Shown here: positions 1-10,546 of the stretch, piece after piece
Position numbering within the stretch: position 1 is the stretch's first letter
How the letters are laid out: each line of letters begins with the position of its first letter
Origin: CAWBOY01 sp963790585
GTDB lineage: Bacteria > Planctomycetota > Planctomycetia > Gemmatales > Gemmataceae
Assembly (NCBI GenBank): GCA_963790585.1
Contig: CAWBOY010000002.1
Location: 744,001 to 808,000, forward strand
DNA length: 64,000 nt
Direction: 5' to 3'
Program-made: the position numbers and the translations under genes
Notes under the pieces: generated by a model
The model's input: only the letters and a program-made list of their open reading frames with translations
What the model was told of the DNA's origin: nothing
The model's database searches: none

Positions 1-654
1 GAACGATTCGTCTGCGCGGGAATCAAAGTAAATCCACGCGGTGCGGACGCCGACAGACCAAGACATGTCCCATTTGGGCCAAAGAGAGATCTCGCGCGTC
101 CTGTAATCGAGGTTGAGCTGATTCATACTAAGCTGGCTGTGCAAGAACGCAAAGCCATCGGGGCTGGGCGTCACGGTCGCGCCGTCGGACCCGAAATAGC
201 GATAGCCCAGCGAAAACTCGCCGAGTCCTCCGGGCAACCGATAACCCCCTTCCAGGTGTGGCGAACCGACCCAATGCAGATCCGCGTTGGTGAGTGCAAC
301 CGTGTCCAAATAAGGACCCAACGGAACGGTGTTGCTCAGGTTTGTCTTCAGATGGGGTACGAGAAAACTGACGTCGCCCTCGACAAACCAACCCGGCTGC
401 GGCAACTGCGGCGGATCCAGCATCATGTTGTGTTCGAGGACAGATCCCATCACATCCGCGTTCGCATAAAGGGGCATGGCCGGCGGTTGCATCAACGAGC
501 GCGGCTCGTCCGGCGGCCTTGGTAACCCTGGCAGTGGATCGACCAAGGGTGTGGGATTCGCCGGCAGCGTCGTCGGCGTCTGCGCCCTGGCACTCGAGAA
601 TGTCCCAAGGCCACTCAGGGCGACAATCAGCAGCAGACGAAAAGAGCGGATCAT
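1..654 (-). CDS. Outer-membrane beta-barrel-like protein (3' end beyond the window)
   Basis: The frame is open from an ATG at 654 down to base 1, so the C-terminus lies outside the window and 218 codons are visible. The start is supported by a GAGGAG ribosome site a few bases upstream. The protein begins with a signal peptide (basic start, hydrophobic stretch, cleavage after a Ser-Ala-Arg-Ala segment), then a Pro-rich linker, then alternating aromatic and hydrophobic stretches around residues 90-218 (GWFVEGDVSFL, GGYRLPGGLGEFSLGYRYFG, SWSVGVRTAWIYFD) typical of outer-membrane strands. It resembles the Lpg1974/BBP7-like outer-membrane proteins common in planctomycetes; that family name is an inference. 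It lies 62 bases downstream of the TolC-like gene on the same strand, so the two are probably cotranscribed. Confidence 0.7.
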   Translation of the reverse strand, partial: MIRSFRLLLIVALSGLGTFSSARAQTPTTLPANPTPLVDPLPGLPRPPDEPRSLMQPPAMPLYANADVMGSVLEHNMMLDPPQLPQPGWFVEGDVSFLVPHLKTNLSNTVPLGPYLDTVALTNADLHWVGSPHLEGGYRLPGGLGEFSLGYRYFGSDGATVTPSPDGFAFLHSQLSMNQLNLDYRTREISLWPKWDMSWSVGVRTAWIYFDSRADESF

Positions 655-716
655 GAGAGACTCCTCGGTACGGCGATGCGCGAACGTCGATTCCATCAAG
701 ATGTGGCAAGTTCTTG

Positions 717-2578
717 TTAAGGCTTGGCGACTCCAGGCGGTGCCTGACGCGGCGCTGACAGCTTATCGGTCTGTGGTATCGTCGCAGGCGCTGGCTCCGC
801 CGTGGTCGGAGCGCCGACGCTCGGAATCGTCTGCGAAAGCATCATGGGCGCTGCGCAGCCTGGAGCCGCTCCGAGCCCGCCCGCTGCGCAAGTGTGTCCA
901 CAAGGCAGCGGCGCCAATGTCTCCAAATCAGGTAACGGCGGTAGTTGCTTCGGCTGAGCGAGCTGGAATAAGTCGTCTGTTTGTAAGAAGTCGGCTACCT
1001 GGGCAACGGACGTCCACAACTGAGCCAGAACCGTTAGGTATGTGTTCACATTGGTCGTGAGCGTCTGCTGAGCTGTCACGAGGTCGGAGAAGGCTACGCT
1101 CGTGTCGATCTCGCGGCGGACCAAGACGCCGCGATACGTGCGGATCTGGTCGGGCAAAATAAGTTTTCGGTAGTATTCCAGAGCATCGAGATTGTTTTTA
1201 TAGTTTGTGTAGGCGTTAGCTAAGTTATTGGTCAGGTTGCTCTCGACTCGGTGCGGCTCTTCGAGAGCGCGTACCAATGCAGCCTCAGCAGAGATAATGC
1301 CTCCCTTGTTGCGATCCCAAAGAGGAATTGGAATTCCGATCTGGGCAGTATGGACGATTTTCTCTGGCGCGAGCGCGAACTCTTTCAGGACGGCGAACTG
1401 AAAGTCGATATCGCCAACGGCGCTAACCTGAGCCAATTTCAAACTGAATTGGTTTTTCTCGACCGTGTTCTGCGCCGTCAGCACGTCGGTATGGTGTTTG
1501 AGCACGTGCGAGAGAACCGCGTCGTAATCGTAGAATGGCAGCGCGACATCGACCCGCCCCGCGACCTCGGACAGCGGCAGCTGGCGTAATCCGATGACGG
1601 CAACCAGTTGTTTCCAATTGTAGAGGTACGATTCGAGTGCTTGTTTGTAGCTCAAGCGAACCGTGTAAGCTTGGCGCGCAGGGCAGCCGGCTCATAGGAA
1701 GCCGCGAAGATGCTTTTCTCGACCAACTGCTCCTGGAGGCGATAGACTTCGTCGGTAAGATCGGCCAAGCCGCGGTTGACCCGCACCGCTTCCTTGGAGA
1801 CGATTAATGAGAAATAGGCGTTGCGGACCTGCGTGGCCAGGTCGCTCCGGGCCCGGCGCAAGGCAAGTTCTGCGTTATCCAAATCCTTCTGAGCCGCCGC
1901 CGCGGCCAGCTTGAGTTTACCCGCCGTCTTGATCGTCTGGTCGATACCAAAGCCCTGAAGCCCAGCCGTGCTCCCATCGTTGGATGGCTGAATTTGATAA
2001 CTGAGCGTGGGGTTCGGATATGCGCGAGCCGTGAGGAGATTGCCAACAGCTGCTTGAACGTCGGACGCCGCTTGCCGAACCGTGGGACTATTTTCCAAGG
2101 CGATCTTCTGAAGCTGCGACAATGTATAGGGCTGACCGCCGGGTCCGGGAAGCGGCGTCGGCTCAGATTGGAGTGGCGGTAACGTCGGATAGAGAGCGCG
2201 GACCGCCTTGGCCTTGGCTTCCTCATCCTCCGGAAATTTCGCGATAGGCGGCGTTTCCGAGCCGGGAATCGAACCGGGAACTTTGAGACGTGCGCTGGCA
2301 TCCGGATTCTTTTGCGTGTCGGTTGCGGCAGACAGAAACGCCGTGGTCTGTATGTCCGTGTCAATGGGCGTAACCGGTTTGGCGCGTGCGGGTGCCTGAG
2401 CCTGTTTCTGAACGCCTGGCTGATCGGGAGTCGCGCTTGTCGTGTTTTGCTCTGCGGGAGCGACATCGACGGCATGATTTGCGAAGTCGCAGACGAGTTT
2501 GTCTGTCTTCTCACGCACGCCATAGAGGCAGCCGCTGAGCAGCAACGGTCCCGAAAGTAAGAACCAGCGTCGTTTCAT
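717..2578 (-). CDS. TolC-family outer-membrane efflux lipoprotein (one frameshift)
   Basis: This is an outer-membrane channel component of a tripartite exporter, in the TolC/CusC family. I start it at the ATG at 2578, which opens a lipoprotein signal peptide (MKRRWFLLSGPLLLSGC) whose Cys would be lipidated. A low-complexity linker follows, then the first coiled-coil repeat (YTLSQLQKIALENSPTVRQAASDVQAA, LRRARSDLATQVRNAYFSL). The frame breaks near 1660 and resumes with LSYKQALESYLYNWKQLVAVIGL and a complete second repeat down to 717. Joined, the two halves have normal TolC length of about 620 residues, so a one-base sequencing error is the simplest reading. No periplasmic adaptor or inner-membrane pump gene is visible beside it. 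It is divergent from the sensor kinase at 2870. Confidence 0.8.
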
Positions 2579-2869
2579 GGCTTGTCGTGCCTCGTAATAA
2601 TTCCCGCCGTTCAGAGACCGTCCCTTAAAGCCGTGTCCGCAAAAAGGGGGAGGGAGACGCAAACAGTCAGTCTCTGAGGTAATTTTCCAGCGAAACGATC
2701 CGGTCGTGCAGATAGTATCGGATCGGCCGACGCCCTCACTCGCGTTTTTCTGAAAGCAATCCAAGTTTTCTAAAGTTTCGAGCAGCTCGTTGTTCAGATT
2801 CTGGTCAAGGCTGTGCAACAGTTGAACATGGGCAAGTAAGGCAACTGATTTTAAGACCAGGAGCGACGT

Positions 2870-4358
2870 ATGGTTTCGCCACTAATATTGCGGCTCACGA
2901 TCCCTTTGGTATGCGTGAGCCTCCTTTTGCTCGGCGTGGGTGTGGTCGGCGCGTGGTATGTTCACCACATTCAACAAAGCGTTTCCCATACGTTACTGAT
3001 GAACGTCTCCAACATGCGCGCGGCCGAGGAGGTCGAAATCCTGGTTCGCGAAATGCGCACGCAGCTTGATAATTATCTCATCACCGGCGATCGCAAGTAT
3101 CTTCAGGCGGGGCCGATTTTCCGACAGGAGACTGACCGCTGGCTCGGCGTCGCCGAGAAGTACAGCGTCACGCCATCGGAGAAGGAGATGACCGCGCTCG
3201 CGGCAGGGATATAAGCAATTTCTACAAGAGTTGGACTTACCAATCGAAGGAATGCCAAAAGAGGAACTAAAGACACGGGTCCGCAGGATGATCGACGAAG
3301 TTCTGGTCAGTGAGATATTGCAGCCCACCCACGCCTATCTGGATCACAACGAGGAAGAGGTCGAGAAATCTGTGTCGCAGAATGAAAAGCTGGCGGACGT
3401 CATGAGCTACGCTCTGTTGTCACTTGGTGTGTGTGGTTGTGGGGCTGGCTTGGCAGCCGGTTTCGGCATCGCCAGAGGCATAAGCCGATCGCTCATTCAA
3501 CTTAGCTTACCGATCCGTGCAGCTGCCGGGAAACTCGAAGCGGTCGTCGGGCCGATCACCATCCCGCCTGGTTCGGGTCTGGGTGAACTGGAGGACCTCA
3601 TGCGTTCGATTGCCGATCGTATTGGGTCGGTCGTCGAACGCTTACGGCTCAGTGAACGTGAAGTGCTTCGCGCTGAGCAGCTGGCCGAGGTGGGACAAAT
3701 GGCCGCGGGTATGGCACATGAGTTGCGTAATCCGCTCACATCCATGAAATTGCTTGTGCAAGCGGCTCTGGCGCGGGATTTGTCCGGCGATGGTCACGGC
3801 GGCGGACTCGCTGGACGCGACCTGCGCATCCTCGAACAAGAGATTAGCCGCGTCGAGGGCCTGATTTCCGCTTTCTTGCAATTTGCCCGACCGCCGCGTC
3901 TGGAACGGCGCAATGTCGAAATTCGCGGGCTCGTCGAAGAAACCGTCGGCCTGTTAGTCGCTCGGGCCGCCCAGCGCGACATACGGATCGAGTGCAAATT
4001 GCCTCATGATCCGACATGGCTCGCCGTCGATCCGGGACAGGTAAGGCAGGTGTTGCTGAATCTTCTGGTTAACGCAATCGAGGCATCTCCGCCGAGTGGC
4101 TTGGTAGAGGTCTCGATAAAAATGGAAGCCGATGGCCTACAGATCGGCGTCGCCGACCGTGGCGCCGGCTTGCCCGCTGCCTTGGGACCGCGCATCTTCG
4201 CGCCGTTTGTCACCACGAAAGAGATGGGCATGGGGCTCGGTTTGTCGATATGCAAACGCATCGTCGAGGAGCATGGTGGCACCATTGTGGCCGAGGATCG
4301 ACCCGACGGCGGCGCCGTTTTTCGCGTCCATCTTCGCGCTACCGCCGCGGCTGAATGA
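2870..4358 (+). CDS. NtrB-like sensor histidine kinase (one frameshift)
   Basis: This membrane sensor kinase pairs with the sigma-54 regulator that follows. Its N-terminus holds a transmembrane helix and a helical periplasmic sensor region. The frame breaks near 3205, where the 5' part ends at a TAA, and continues with YKQFLQELDLPIEGMPKEEL in the next frame. A second hydrophobic helix lies near 3415-3470. The catalytic core is complete: H-box GMAHELRNPLTSMKLL (His codon near 3717), N-box LLNLLVNAIEAS, G1 VADRGAGLP, F-box IFAPFVTTKEMG and G2 GLGLSICKRIVEEHGG. The stop overlaps the regulator start as ATGA, which implies translational coupling. The signal sensed cannot be told from the sequence. 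Confidence 0.85.
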
Positions 4359-5797
4359 GGAAACTCATGACGAGTCTCTTGGTCATAGATGACGAACGAA
4401 ACGTGCTTTACTCGATCGAGCAAGGCCTCAGTTCCGATGCGCTCCAGGTCCTGACCGCCCCGACAGCGCGGCAGGGCCTGGAGATGGTGGCGAGCCTCAA
4501 GCCGGATGCCGTGATTCTCGATGTTCGTCTCGCCGATATGTCGGGCCTTGAAGCGTTCGACAAAATTCGCGCGATCGATCCACGCCTGCCGGTCATTTTC
4601 ATAACGGCTTTCGCCGAGACGGAAACGGCCATCGAGGCGATGAAACGCGGCGCTTTCGATTATCTCTTGAAGCCGCTCGACTTCCACCAACTGAGCGACG
4701 TCATTCGCCGGGCTCTAGAACTGAGTCATTTTCGCCACGTCCCCGCCGTCATTGATGGCGACGAAGCGGGAGTAAAGGTTGACCGGATCGTCGGTCGATC
4801 GGCCGTGATGCAAGAAGTTTACAAGGCGATAGGCCGCGTCGCCCCGCGTGATGTCACGGTGCTCGTGACCGGCGAAAGCGGAACCGGCAAAGAGTTCGTC
4901 GCCCGAGCGGTCTATCACCATAGCTCGCGATCCGCCGCGCCCTTCCTCGCGCTCAATTGCGCAGCCATCCCCGAAACGCTGCTAGAAACCGAACTCTTCG
5001 GCCATGAGCGCGGGGCCTTTACAGGAGCTGATCGGCGGCGCATCGGCAAATTCGAGCAATCGCATCAGGGGACGCTTTTCCTCGACGAGATCGGCGATAT
5101 GACTCCCGCCACGCAAGCCAAGCTCCTGCGCGTCCTGCAAGAGCAACGTTTCGAGCGGCTCGGCGGGAACGAGACGATCCAAACCGATGTGCGCCTGATC
5201 GCAGCGACTAACAAGGATCTCGCAGCCGAAGTCGCGTTGGGCCGGTTCCGTGGCGACCTGTATTATCGCCTCAACGTTTTTCAAATCCACGTGCCGCCGC
5301 TGCGCGACCGCCGCGAGGATATCCCATTGTTGGTCGAGTACTTTCTGAGCCACCTCGGCCAAAGCTTAAACCGCCGCATCCGTACCGTGAAGCCAGAGGT
5401 ACTGCGCTGCCTGGAGGCGCACAATTGGCCCGGCAATGTCCGTCAATTACAAAGCGTTCTGAAATACGCCCTGATCCAGGCCTCCAGTGAAGTGCTCACG
5501 CTGAATTGCCTTCCTGAAAACCTACGCGTCGGTGTCGCGGCACCTAGCGTCGGCAATCAATCGGTAGCCGATCTTACAAGAGGCCTTCTAAGCGCCGGTG
5601 AACCTGACATATATCGGCGTGTTTGCAACGAGGTCGATCGAGTTATCTTGGAGGTCGTTCTTGCCCATGCGCATGGGAATCAAGTGCAGGCCAGTGAGTT
5701 GCTGGGAATTTCAAGAACGACGTTGCGGGCGAAGCTACGAGCGCTGGGTATTCTTGGGGAGAAGTCATTTTTGTCGGATGGGGATCAGGGTGATTAA
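4355..5797 (+). CDS. Sigma-54-dependent response regulator, NtrC family
   Basis: This is a 480-residue, intact enhancer-binding activator of RNA polymerase carrying sigma-54. The receiver domain (about 7-120) has the acidic pair IDDE, the phospho-acceptor Asp56 in VILDVRL, a Thr/Ala switch region and Lys in LLKPLD. The AAA+ domain (about 145-370) has Walker A GESGTGKE near 173, the sigma-54-contacting GAFTGA loop and Walker B GTLFLDEIGD. The C-terminus is a Fis-type helix-turn-helix (NQVQASELLGISRTTLRAKL). It overlaps the kinase gene by four bases, so kinase and regulator form one unit. No convincing -24/-12 promoter was found near it, so its targets are unknown. Confidence 0.93.
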   Translation: MRKLMTSLLVIDDERNVLYSIEQGLSSDALQVLTAPTARQGLEMVASLKPDAVILDVRLADMSGLEAFDKIRAIDPRLPVIFITAFAETETAIEAMKRGAFDYLLKPLDFHQLSDVIRRALELSHFRHVPAVIDGDEAGVKVDRIVGRSAVMQEVYKAIGRVAPRDVTVLVTGESGTGKEFVARAVYHHSSRSAAPFLALNCAAIPETLLETELFGHERGAFTGADRRRIGKFEQSHQGTLFLDEIGDMTPATQAKLLRVLQEQRFERLGGNETIQTDVRLIAATNKDLAAEVALGRFRGDLYYRLNVFQIHVPPLRDRREDIPLLVEYFLSHLGQSLNRRIRTVKPEVLRCLEAHNWPGNVRQLQSVLKYALIQASSEVLTLNCLPENLRVGVAAPSVGNQSVADLTRGLLSAGEPDIYRRVCNEVDRVILEVVLAHAHGNQVQASELLGISRTTLRAKLRALGILGEKSFLSDGDQGD

Positions 5798-5976
5798 GTG
5801 ACATCTCAGTTGTCCGAGAAATACGAGGGTATCCCGCGCCAACTTGAGTGGCATCTTGGGGCCTTCGGTAGCCTTATAAAAAGCTAATAATAGCGCAATC
5901 GAGATTGAGCTTATGCCGACCATTACTCGGTCACGGACGGTTTTTTGGTCATTCATTCTTGTTCGGAGACTTGGCT

Positions 5977-6723
5977 ATGCCGCGTCACGACAATCGTAGG
6001 TTCGATGAATTAAGGCCTTTGAGTTTTCAAAGACGTTATACCGGTCAGGCGCCCGGTAGCGTGCTCGTCCGAATGGGCCGGACGACGGTGCTCTGCACTT
6101 GCAGTGTTGAAAAAAGTGTCCCGCCATTTCTGGAAGGGACGGGCAAAGGTTGGCTTACGGCCGAATATTCGATGTTGCCAGGAAGTACGCACACGCGCAA
6201 GCCTCGTGACCGCGGCGGCAAGATCGATGGCCGAGGCGTCGAAATCCAGCGGCTGTTGGGCCGTAGTTTGCGAGCGGTCGTCGACCTCGACAAGCTGGGT
6301 GAGCGCACATTGTGGATCGATTGCGATGTGCTCGAGGCCGACGGTGGCACGCGGACGGCGTCGATCAATGGGGCTTTCCTAGCGCTCCTTGACGCGCTGC
6401 GCTCGGAACATGCGGTTGGCGGCGTAATGCCGATGCCGACACCGCGATCGATTGTGCGCGGCGCTGTCGCGGCCGTCAGCGTCGGGCTACTCGAAGGTGC
6501 CGCCCTTCTCGATCTCGATTACCGTGAAGACAAAGACGCGGACGTCGACTTGAATTTGGTAATGACCGGAGCTGGTGAATTGATCGAGGTCCAGGCCGGC
6601 GGCGAAGAGGCGACGTTTCGACGCGATCAGCTGGACGATTTGGTGAATTTGGGCACCGCTGGTGTCACCCGGATCATGCAGCTTCAGCGTGAGGCGATGG
6701 GATCGGAATGGCCTCTGGACTAA
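5977..6723 (+). CDS. rph: Ribonuclease PH
   Basis: RNase PH is a phosphorolytic 3'-to-5' exoribonuclease that trims tRNA 3' ends and works as a ring hexamer. The 248-residue protein is intact and of normal length. It carries the family signatures RRYTGQAPGSVLVRMGRTTVLCTCSVE, GWLTAEYSMLPGSTHTR, GRGVEIQRLLGRSLRAVVDL and the C-terminal DLNLVMTGAGELIEVQ. I chose the ATG at 5977 because it begins the conserved MPRHDNRRFDELRP start and has GGAG at a proper distance; an upstream in-frame start at 5905 adds residues that do not match the family. The 180-base gap before it holds no other gene. Confidence 0.95.
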   Translation: MPRHDNRRFDELRPLSFQRRYTGQAPGSVLVRMGRTTVLCTCSVEKSVPPFLEGTGKGWLTAEYSMLPGSTHTRKPRDRGGKIDGRGVEIQRLLGRSLRAVVDLDKLGERTLWIDCDVLEADGGTRTASINGAFLALLDALRSEHAVGGVMPMPTPRSIVRGAVAAVSVGLLEGAALLDLDYREDKDADVDLNLVMTGAGELIEVQAGGEEATFRRDQLDDLVNLGTAGVTRIMQLQREAMGSEWPLD

Positions 6724-6811
6724 ACCAAAATCATTTGTTATAGCCGCCGCTCCCAAATAAGAATGGTCGCGGCCACGACGGTTCGCGCCAGGTCGCATGG
6801 AGGCAGGCGAG

Positions 6812-7844
6812 ATGAGAAGGATCGCAGGCGGGCCGGCGCTGGCGCTGGCAATGTTCCTCATGACAAGTTCGGGGCGCGCGGATCCGATTCCCGGTCTCGA
6901 CCCAATTCAACAATTCGCCGTCACGCCCCAAGCGGGCGCGTGGATGATTTCAGCGGCATGCTTCCCAGGAGAAGTCGGCAAAGAGTTGTCGCGCCAGCTC
7001 GTTTTGGAGTTGCGAAACAAACATCATTTACAGGCTTACATTTTTAATCTGAATGCCGACAAGCGTAAGCAGGAAATGCTCGAAGACGAACAACATTACA
7101 AAGAAACGCATCCAGGAATGCCGTATCGTCCGCGCCGATCCAAGATCGAAGACCAATGGGCCGTTCTCGTCGGCGGCTACCGCGACATTGAGGCAGCACG
7201 GGCGGTTCTACCGTCGATACGCAAACTGCCGATGCCGGATCTAAAACTGCCCAATGGTAAGGTGCCGTTCGACACGATCATCGCCGGCAGCGCCGATGGG
7301 CAAGGAAAGGTAATCCGGGAAACAGTCAGCCCTTACTTGAACGCTATGTGCGTGCCCAACCCTTCGATTCCCCATGACCCGAATCGCAAGAAATATGACA
7401 AATTCTGGGAGACGTTGAACGCCAACGAGGAATTCAGCCTTTTGCGCTGCAAAAAAGCGTGGACATTCGCCATCAAGGAATACCGTGGCATGTCCACGCT
7501 TCAACCCAGCACGAAGGCAACGTCCGGCGGCTTTATGGACAGCCTTTCTTGGTTCGGCGGCAAAAAAGAGGGTCAGGCTTTAGACGCGTCGGCCGCCGAG
7601 GCGCACCGGCTCGCGGAGACCCTGAAGAAGCTGAACTTCGAGGTCTACGTCTTCCATACGCGCACATCAAGCATCGTGACGGTTGGAAGTTTCGACAATC
7701 CTAACGACGCTGAAGCGCAACGGGTGCGCGCAGCAATATATGACGTTCCACGAAAAACAGCAGGCCGCGTGGGTCGCCGACAAAAAGCCGGACCCGTTCC
7801 AACTCTTTCCGCAAGTGATCTCGATGGAAGTGCCGCGGCCGTAG
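6812..7844 (+). CDS. Exported protein with SPOR-like segments, unknown function (one frameshift)
   Basis: I do not recognise this protein as a named family. The start at 6812 is fixed by GGAGG eight bases upstream and opens a signal peptide ending near SSGRADP. The body (to about residue 310) contains two stretches with the look of SPOR-type peptidoglycan-binding folds: WAVLVGGYRDIEAARAVLPSIRKL, and LAETLKKLNFEVYVFHTRTSSIVTVGSF followed by DNPNDAEAQRVR. Near 7735 the frame as given runs into Arg-rich sequence, while the neighbouring frame gives a coherent tail (FHEKQQAAWVADKKPDPFQLFPQ) ending at TAG 7844. I therefore infer a frameshift and end the gene there. It probably acts in the periplasm. 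Confidence 0.6.
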
Positions 7845-7866
7845 GATCATATAAGTCAATTTGTCA

Positions 7867-7893
7867 CCAGCCCCAAGCGCCAGCTCGGGGTTG
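7867..7893. repeat. Short palindromic intergenic repeat
   Basis: An imperfect inverted repeat (ACCAGCCCCAAGCGC, then CTCGGGGTTGGT) lies between the exported-protein gene and the hydrolase gene. A related unit starting ACCAGCCCCAAGCGCAAG occurs at about 10388, and a more diverged one at about 50175, all between genes. This suggests a small dispersed REP-like family. Confidence 0.45.
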
Positions 7894-7986
7894 GTGAAGC
7901 AAATACACATCAACGCCCTACCTCCCCTCTTCGTCTCCAAATAGAGTAGCTTTACTCACAACTCTACTTTCCTGGAGACGCCGACG

Positions 7987-10360
7987 ATGCGCTTCTTGAT
8001 GGGTATCTTTTCAGGCTTCCTTGGGCTCGTTGTCATTTTGCTGCCTCGGAGTCCCGAGGCGCGTGCGTATGAGCCGACGGTGAGAGCGGCGAAAGGGTAC
8101 GAGGAGATCGCTGGAAAGCTCGAAGACCTGATTAATCACGAAGTCAAGGAAAAAGGCTTGCCGGCCATCTCGATCGCATTGATCGACGATCAAAAGACGG
8201 TATGGGCGAAAGGCTTTGGTTACCAAGATCCAAATAAAAAGGTCATGGCGACCGCGGATACTGTTTATCGCGTCGGCTCCGTTTCCAAGCTATTTACGGA
8301 CCTGGCCGTCATGCAACTGGTCGAGCGCGGCGTGCTCGACCTCGATGAGCGAATCACAAAATACCTGCCTAATTTCAAACCGGTCGACCCTTTCGGCAAG
8401 CCGATCACATTGCGGCAATTAATGGCCCATCGCTCCGGGCTCGTCCGCGAATCGCCGGAGGGCCATTATTTCGATCCGGAAGAGCGGTCGCTTACGCGCA
8501 TGGTCAGCAGCCTCAACCGAACCGAACTGCTCCATGAGCCCGGTAGCAAGATGCAATACAGCAATGCCGGAATCAGCGTTGTCGGCGCGGTTCTCGAGGA
8601 AACGCAAAAGCAGCCGTTTGCCCGCTATCTTTCAAAATCCTTGTTGGCACAGCTGGGCATGAAACACAGTAGTTTCGAACCGGAGCCGGGGCTCGTCAAG
8701 GACCTGGCCAAGGCCACGATGTGGACCTACCACGGCCGCGATTTTCCCGCGCCGACCTTTGAACTCGGCGAGGCGCCGGCGGGGTCGATGTATTCGACAG
8801 TCCTCGACCTGGGCAAGTTCGTGAGCGTGCTCCTGGCCCAGGGCAAAGCCCCGGGCGGCATCATCATCAAGCCGGAAACGCTGGAAAAAATGTGGCAGGT
8901 CCAATTTGCCAAGGAGGGAGAAAAGACCGGCTTTGGGCTAGGTTTTAACATCAGCCAATTCGAGGGTCATCGGCGCGTCGGCCATAACGGCGCCATTTAT
9001 GGATTCGCTACGGAACTGGCCATTTTGCCCGAGGACAAGATCGGCGTGGTCGTAGCGATCTCGCGTGACTGCGCCAACGCTGTCGGTACGCACATCGCGG
9101 ACGAAGCGCTCAAGATGATGCTGGCCCTTAAACAGAGCAAACCTCTTCCCGAGGCGTTGAAAAGCGATCCGTTACCACTGGAGCAGATCCGCAAACTGGC
9201 TGGCCGGTACAAATCCGGACCGAAGACGATAGACCTGACCGAGCGTGACGGCCATCTTTGGCTGCTGCCAGCCGCCGGTGGCTTTCGCGTCGAACTTCGT
9301 AAACTCGGCGACAATTTGATCGTCGACGACCGGCTCGGCTTCGGCGCTCGCGTGGAGATCGACGGCGACAAACTCAAAATCGGTAAGGATCTATATGAAC
9401 GCGCCGCCGACGACAAACCGCCGCCAGCGCCCGAGAATTGGCTCGGCTTGATCGGCGAATATGGCTGGGACCACAATACGCTGTTCATCTTCGAGAAGGA
9501 CGGCAAACTGCATGCGCTGATCGAGTGGTTCTTTGATTACCCGTTGGATCCAATCTCCGCGAATGTATTCAAATTCCCTGGCTTTGGTTTGTATCCCAAT
9601 GAAAAATTAGTTTTCGAGCCGCGATGCCAGAGGCAAGGCTTCCAAGGTCACAGCGGCCAACGTAGCCTTTGTCCGTCGGCATCTCGACGGTGAGGACGGC
9701 TCGACTTTCAAGATCAAACCACAACGGCCCCTGACCGAACTCCGCAAGGAGGCACTCGCGGCCAAGCCACCCGTGGAAAAAGGCGAATTCCGCAAGCCGG
9801 AATTGGTCGATCTCGCCACGTTGGATAAGACGTTCAAGCTCGACATTCGCTATGCTTCTGACAATAATTTTTTGAGTAATCCCTTCTACACGTCTGCCAA
9901 AGCGTACATGCAACGTCCCGCCGCCGAGGCGCTCGCGCGTGTTAATAAGAAATTGGCCGACCAAGGTTATGGCATACTCATATTCGACGCATACAGGCCG
10001 TGGTTCGTGACGAAGATGTTTTGGGACGCGACCACGGAGCCGCAGCATGTCTTCGTCGCCGATCCATCCAAGGGGTCGCGCCATAACCGTGGCTGTGCCG
10101 TCGATCTGACGCTTTATGACCTGAAGACCGGCAAGCCGATCGAGATGGTAGGCGGCTACGACGAAATGTCCGATCGATCCTATCCCGATTATCTGGGCGG
10201 CACGTCGTTGCAACGCTGGCACCGTGATTTTTTACGCAAGGCGATGCAGGAGGAAGGATTCACCGTCTACGACGCGGAATGGTGGCATTTTGATTACAAG
10301 GACTGGCGCAATTATCCGATCTTGAATTTGACATTCGAGGAGATGGGAAAGGCGAAGTAA
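7987..10360 (+). CDS. Serine beta-lactamase-like hydrolase fused to VanX-like D-Ala-D-Ala dipeptidase (one frameshift)
   Basis: The N-terminal part (about 1-400) is a class C beta-lactamase/DD-peptidase-like serine hydrolase with a signal peptide, the SVSK nucleophile motif near residue 97, YSN near 191 and HNG near 333. A linking beta domain follows. The frame breaks near 9625 and continues in frame +2 (KASKVTAANVAFVRRHLDGE), leading without a stop into an M15D dipeptidase domain. That domain has the zinc motif SRHNRGCAVDLTL near 10077 and EWWHFDY near 10279, both complete. Read across the shift it is one protein of about 790 residues. Both halves act on D-Ala-containing peptides in known families, which suggests a periplasmic cell-wall recycling or defence role; that is an inference. 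The gene converges on thrS. Confidence 0.85.
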
Positions 10361-10387
10361 AAGCCGCGCACCAGCCTCGTGGTTGTT

Positions 10388-10517
10388 TACCAGCCCCAAG
10401 CGCAAGCGCAGGGCTCACCCTCGTTGCGGATCGGTCTCCTGACCCCTGGTTGTGAAACGGTCTCCTGACCGTTCCACTTTACCCGGCCCTTTAATGGGAC
10501 GGTCATGAGACCGTCCC
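10388..10517. repeat. Intergenic palindromes between convergent genes, possible terminators
   Basis: After a copy of the ACCAGCCCCAAGCGC repeat, two perfect hairpins follow. One is AACGGTC/GACCGTT with a four-base loop at 10456-10473. The other is GGGACGGTC/GACCGTCCC with loop ATGA at 10496-10517. They lie between the 3' ends of the hydrolase gene and thrS, so they could terminate both transcripts, but neither has a clear T-run. Confidence 0.5.
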
Positions 10518-10546
10518 ATAACTGCGCGACCCTCCAATAGCAGCTG

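Noticed and set aside
128..709. Open frame of 193 codons on the minus strand
   Set aside because: It overlaps the outer-membrane protein frame (654 down to 1), which has a signal peptide, ribosome site and coherent strand pattern. The 193-codon frame is Arg/Cys-rich and without family resemblance, so it is a shadow.
2258..2283. tRNA T-arm-like sequence (GTTCGATTCCCGG on the minus strand)
   Set aside because: It falls inside the TolC-like coding frame, and no acceptor, D-arm or anticodon arm can be formed around it.
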